This document shows positions 62,319 to 64,000 of a stretch of DNA of 64,000 bases, one piece after another. A model generated the notes under the pieces. That model was not told the DNA's origin and did not search any database. It was given only the letters and a program-made list of their open reading frames with translations. Both the position numbers and the translations under genes were made by a program. The DNA is from Aquabacterium sp. CECT 9606 (GTDB lineage: Bacteria; Pseudomonadota; Gammaproteobacteria; Burkholderiales; Burkholderiaceae_C): contig NZ_CAKKNB010000003.1 of the NCBI RefSeq assembly GCF_918741295.1, forward strand, positions 62,001 through 126,000. Direction: 5' to 3'. Every line of letters starts with the position of its first letter. The first letter of the stretch is position 1.

Positions 62319-63446
62319 GTGAAATCGTCTTCAGGGCAGTACTACATTGGGCTGGATCACTTGCGGGCATTGGCTGTGCTCATGGTCTTTTCATGGCATT
62401 TCATCCACTCGCACGACATCCTTCCTCTGGATGGTTCGGCCGCCCCCTGGTTCGCACCCCTGTCCTTGTTGACGCAGGGTTACACGGGCGTCTCCCTGTT
62501 CATGGTCTTGAGCGGCTATATTTTTGCGCGGCTGACAGATGGGCAGCAACTCCTGTACGGGCGTTTTCTGGTCAATCGGGCCCTGAGACTGCTGCCACTG
62601 TTGACGGTGGTGATGGCCTTGGCCTATGTGAAGAGCGTCGTCACGCACGACGGGCTTGACGTGCCTCATCGACTGTTATGGGGTTGGTTGGCCCCGGTAT
62701 TGCCGCAGGGCGGTTGGTCGGTCACGATTGAGGTGCATTTTTATGTGATGCTTCCCGTCATCTTGTGGATTGCCGCCAAAAGCCGCGCGGGGCTTTTGAC
62801 CGTTGTGTTGGCGGCCATGGCGTTTCGCTCCGTGGTGTATGCACTAGATGGCCCCTTGGAGTACTTGTCGTACTACACAATGGTTGGCCGGCTTGACCAG
62901 TTCTTGTTAGGGTGCCTGGCTTACCAGTGGCGTCACTGGATTCAAGGGCGCCACGCTTGGTGGTCATTGGCTGCCATCGTTTTTTGCGGTTTGATGTCCT
63001 ATGTGGACCACCAAGGCAGCATGCTTTCCAACAACCGTGGCATGTCTTCTTGGTGGATATTCTTCAGCACCATCGAGGGCGTTTTTTATGGCCTCAGCGT
63101 GGCCTGGTACGACACCTCGTTCAAGCATTCAAAGCCCGGCCGAGCCTCTAAAATGGTGGCGATGGTGGGGCGCTATTCCTATTCGATCTACCTGCTCCAT
63201 GCCTTTGTGGTTTTCAAATTGGCAGACATCATCAATCGCAAGTTGATTGACATTGAAAACACGTATCTGGCCTTGATGGCATCTGCAGTTTGCTTGGTGT
63301 TGTTTTTGCCCGTGGCCGCGCTCAGTTACCGCCTCATCGAGGCACCGTTTCTGAAATTGCGGGTCATCTACACCAAGTCCAATCCGGCAGCGCCCGCGTC
63401 CCCGGTTGCTGCGCCCGAAGATCTGCAGGTTCGCCAGGCGGCTTGA
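62319..63446 (+). CDS. Acyltransferase family 3 (OafA/YrhL-like) membrane protein
   Basis: This 375-residue protein has about ten hydrophobic segments and the acyltransferase-3 N-terminus YIGLDHLRALAVLMVFSWHF, with the conserved His in the first helix. Such proteins O-acetylate surface polysaccharides, LPS or small molecules. The start is GTG at 62319, with GGGGAGG five bases upstream, a strong ribosome-binding site. The base composition is visibly lower in GC than the flanking eno and ftsB, and it stands between two genes that are usually adjacent, so recent acquisition is likely. The substrate is unknown. Confidence 0.85.
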   Translation: MKSSSGQYYIGLDHLRALAVLMVFSWHFIHSHDILPLDGSAAPWFAPLSLLTQGYTGVSLFMVLSGYIFARLTDGQQLLYGRFLVNRALRLLPLLTVVMALAYVKSVVTHDGLDVPHRLLWGWLAPVLPQGGWSVTIEVHFYVMLPVILWIAAKSRAGLLTVVLAAMAFRSVVYALDGPLEYLSYYTMVGRLDQFLLGCLAYQWRHWIQGRHAWWSLAAIVFCGLMSYVDHQGSMLSNNRGMSSWWIFFSTIEGVFYGLSVAWYDTSFKHSKPGRASKMVAMVGRYSYSIYLLHAFVVFKLADIINRKLIDIENTYLALMASAVCLVLFLPVAALSYRLIEAPFLKLRVIYTKSNPAAPASPVAAPEDLQVRQAA

Positions 63447-63480
63447 TCCTGGCCATGGCCAGTCTGGTAAAGTTGAAACA

Positions 63481-63810
63481 ATGCGCATCGCCACCATCGT
63501 CCTCCTGGCCCTTTTGGCCGTGGTGCATGCCGAGCTCTGGTTCGGCAAAGGCGGTGTGCCGCGCGTCATGTCTTTGCGCGCCCAGTTGCAGCACCAGCAA
63601 AAGCTCAACGACCAGGCCCAGGCCGTCAATGAGCAACTGGTGGCCGAGGTCCGCGACCTGCAGGAAGGCCTCGAAATGGTCGAGGAAAAAGCCCGCACTG
63701 AACTGGGCATGATCAAGCCCGATGAGATCTACGTGCAACTGACCACCACCAAGCAGCCGCCAGCATCCGCATCGGCCAATGCTGGCGAGGCCTCCGCTGC
63801 CGCGCCTTGA
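63481..63810 (+). CDS. ftsB: Cell division protein FtsB
   Basis: FtsB is a small bitopic divisome protein that binds FtsL and FtsQ. The 109-residue protein has an N-terminal transmembrane helix (ATIVLLALLAVVHAELWF), a coiled coil (LRAQLQHQQKLNDQAQAVNE onward) and the family end ARTELGMIKPDEIYVQ, followed by an Ala/Ser-rich tail. I chose the ATG at 63481. The stop overlaps the pnuC start (TGATG). Confidence 0.92.
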   Translation: MRIATIVLLALLAVVHAELWFGKGGVPRVMSLRAQLQHQQKLNDQAQAVNEQLVAEVRDLQEGLEMVEEKARTELGMIKPDEIYVQLTTTKQPPASASANAGEASAAAP

Positions 63811-64000
63811 TGCTCAACAACAAGCCCTTGTCCGATCTGTTTTCCTGGGCTGACCCGTGGCTGGCGCCGCTGTTCACCGCTTGGGGCGTGCCTGTGTCGC
63901 AGTTGGAGGTCTGGGCTTTTGCGCTGTCCGTGGCCATGGTTTTGTTCAACCTGCGCATCAATCCCTGGGGCTGGCCCCTGGCCATCATCAGCTCGCTGCT
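63810..64000 (+). CDS. pnuC: Nicotinamide riboside transporter PnuC, 3'-truncated
   Basis: This frame opens with ATG at 63810, sharing one base with the ftsB stop, and runs off the window. The 63 codons visible encode ADPWLAPLFTAWGVPVSQLE, a first transmembrane helix (VWAFALSVAMVLFNL) and INPWGWPLAIISSL, which match the N-terminal part of PnuC, an inner-membrane carrier for nicotinamide riboside. The rest of the gene lies beyond base 64000. The identification rests on this N-terminal pattern. Confidence 0.75.
   Translation, partial: MLNNKPLSDLFSWADPWLAPLFTAWGVPVSQLEVWAFALSVAMVLFNLRINPWGWPLAIISSL

Overview
The window looks like a core chromosomal segment of a high-GC betaproteobacterium of the order Burkholderiales, probably Comamonadaceae or the neighbouring Rubrivivax/Aquabacterium group. 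The signs are the gene order exbB-exbD-lpxK-trm112-kdsB-adk, dnaG-rpoD with a lysine/alanine-rich RpoD tail, sucA-sucB-lpdA-zapE, pyrG-kdsA-eno-ftsB, LPS/KDO genes and a PEP-CTERM protein. I saw no tRNA, rRNA, CRISPR array, insertion sequence or prophage. The family assignment is inference; no database was searched.

Layout. 1-3510 (+): a three-subunit molybdenum aldehyde oxidoreductase (paoABC type), cut at the left edge. 3503-8530 (-): a tightly overlapping six-gene operon of acyltransferase, zinc-less MDR dehydrogenase, stand-alone RibD-type reductase, divergent 6-pyruvoyl-tetrahydropterin-synthase homologue, GT4 glycosyltransferase and SAM methyltransferase. It reads like a small-molecule pathway making a glycosylated, methylated and possibly acylated pterin-like compound, and is the best candidate here for an undescribed system. 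8678-10928: a PEP-CTERM protein, thpR, a small membrane protein and tadA. 10931-16687: lipid and acyl-CoA metabolism (KAS III, ETF-ubiquinone oxidoreductase, SDR, thioesterase, scoAB). 16762-24403: rmuC, an EAL phosphodiesterase with a 7TM sensor, two GSTs, a GlxA-type regulator and a methyltransferase.

24386-31010 (-): lipase, class III cyclase-FHA protein, large multi-PAS hybrid histidine kinase and ferrochelatase, the last two joined by an ATGA overlap. 31105-39584 (-): rpoD, dnaG, adk, kdsB, trm112, lpxK, exbD and exbB, a replication/transcription and envelope block. 39949-41934 (+): xseA and sodB. 42240-49135 (+): the 2-oxoglutarate dehydrogenase genes and zapE. 49138-53646: PP2C phosphatase, a DUF465 protein, glnD and map. 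53786-64000: purL, a DUF2322 protein, pyrG-kdsA-eno, an inserted membrane acyltransferase, ftsB and the start of pnuC.

Most genes are housekeeping and intact. The accessory or unusual parts are the pterin-like operon, the sensor kinase-hemH coupling, the cyclase-FHA fusion, the lower-GC acyltransferase between eno and ftsB, and several regulatory-looking palindromes between genes.
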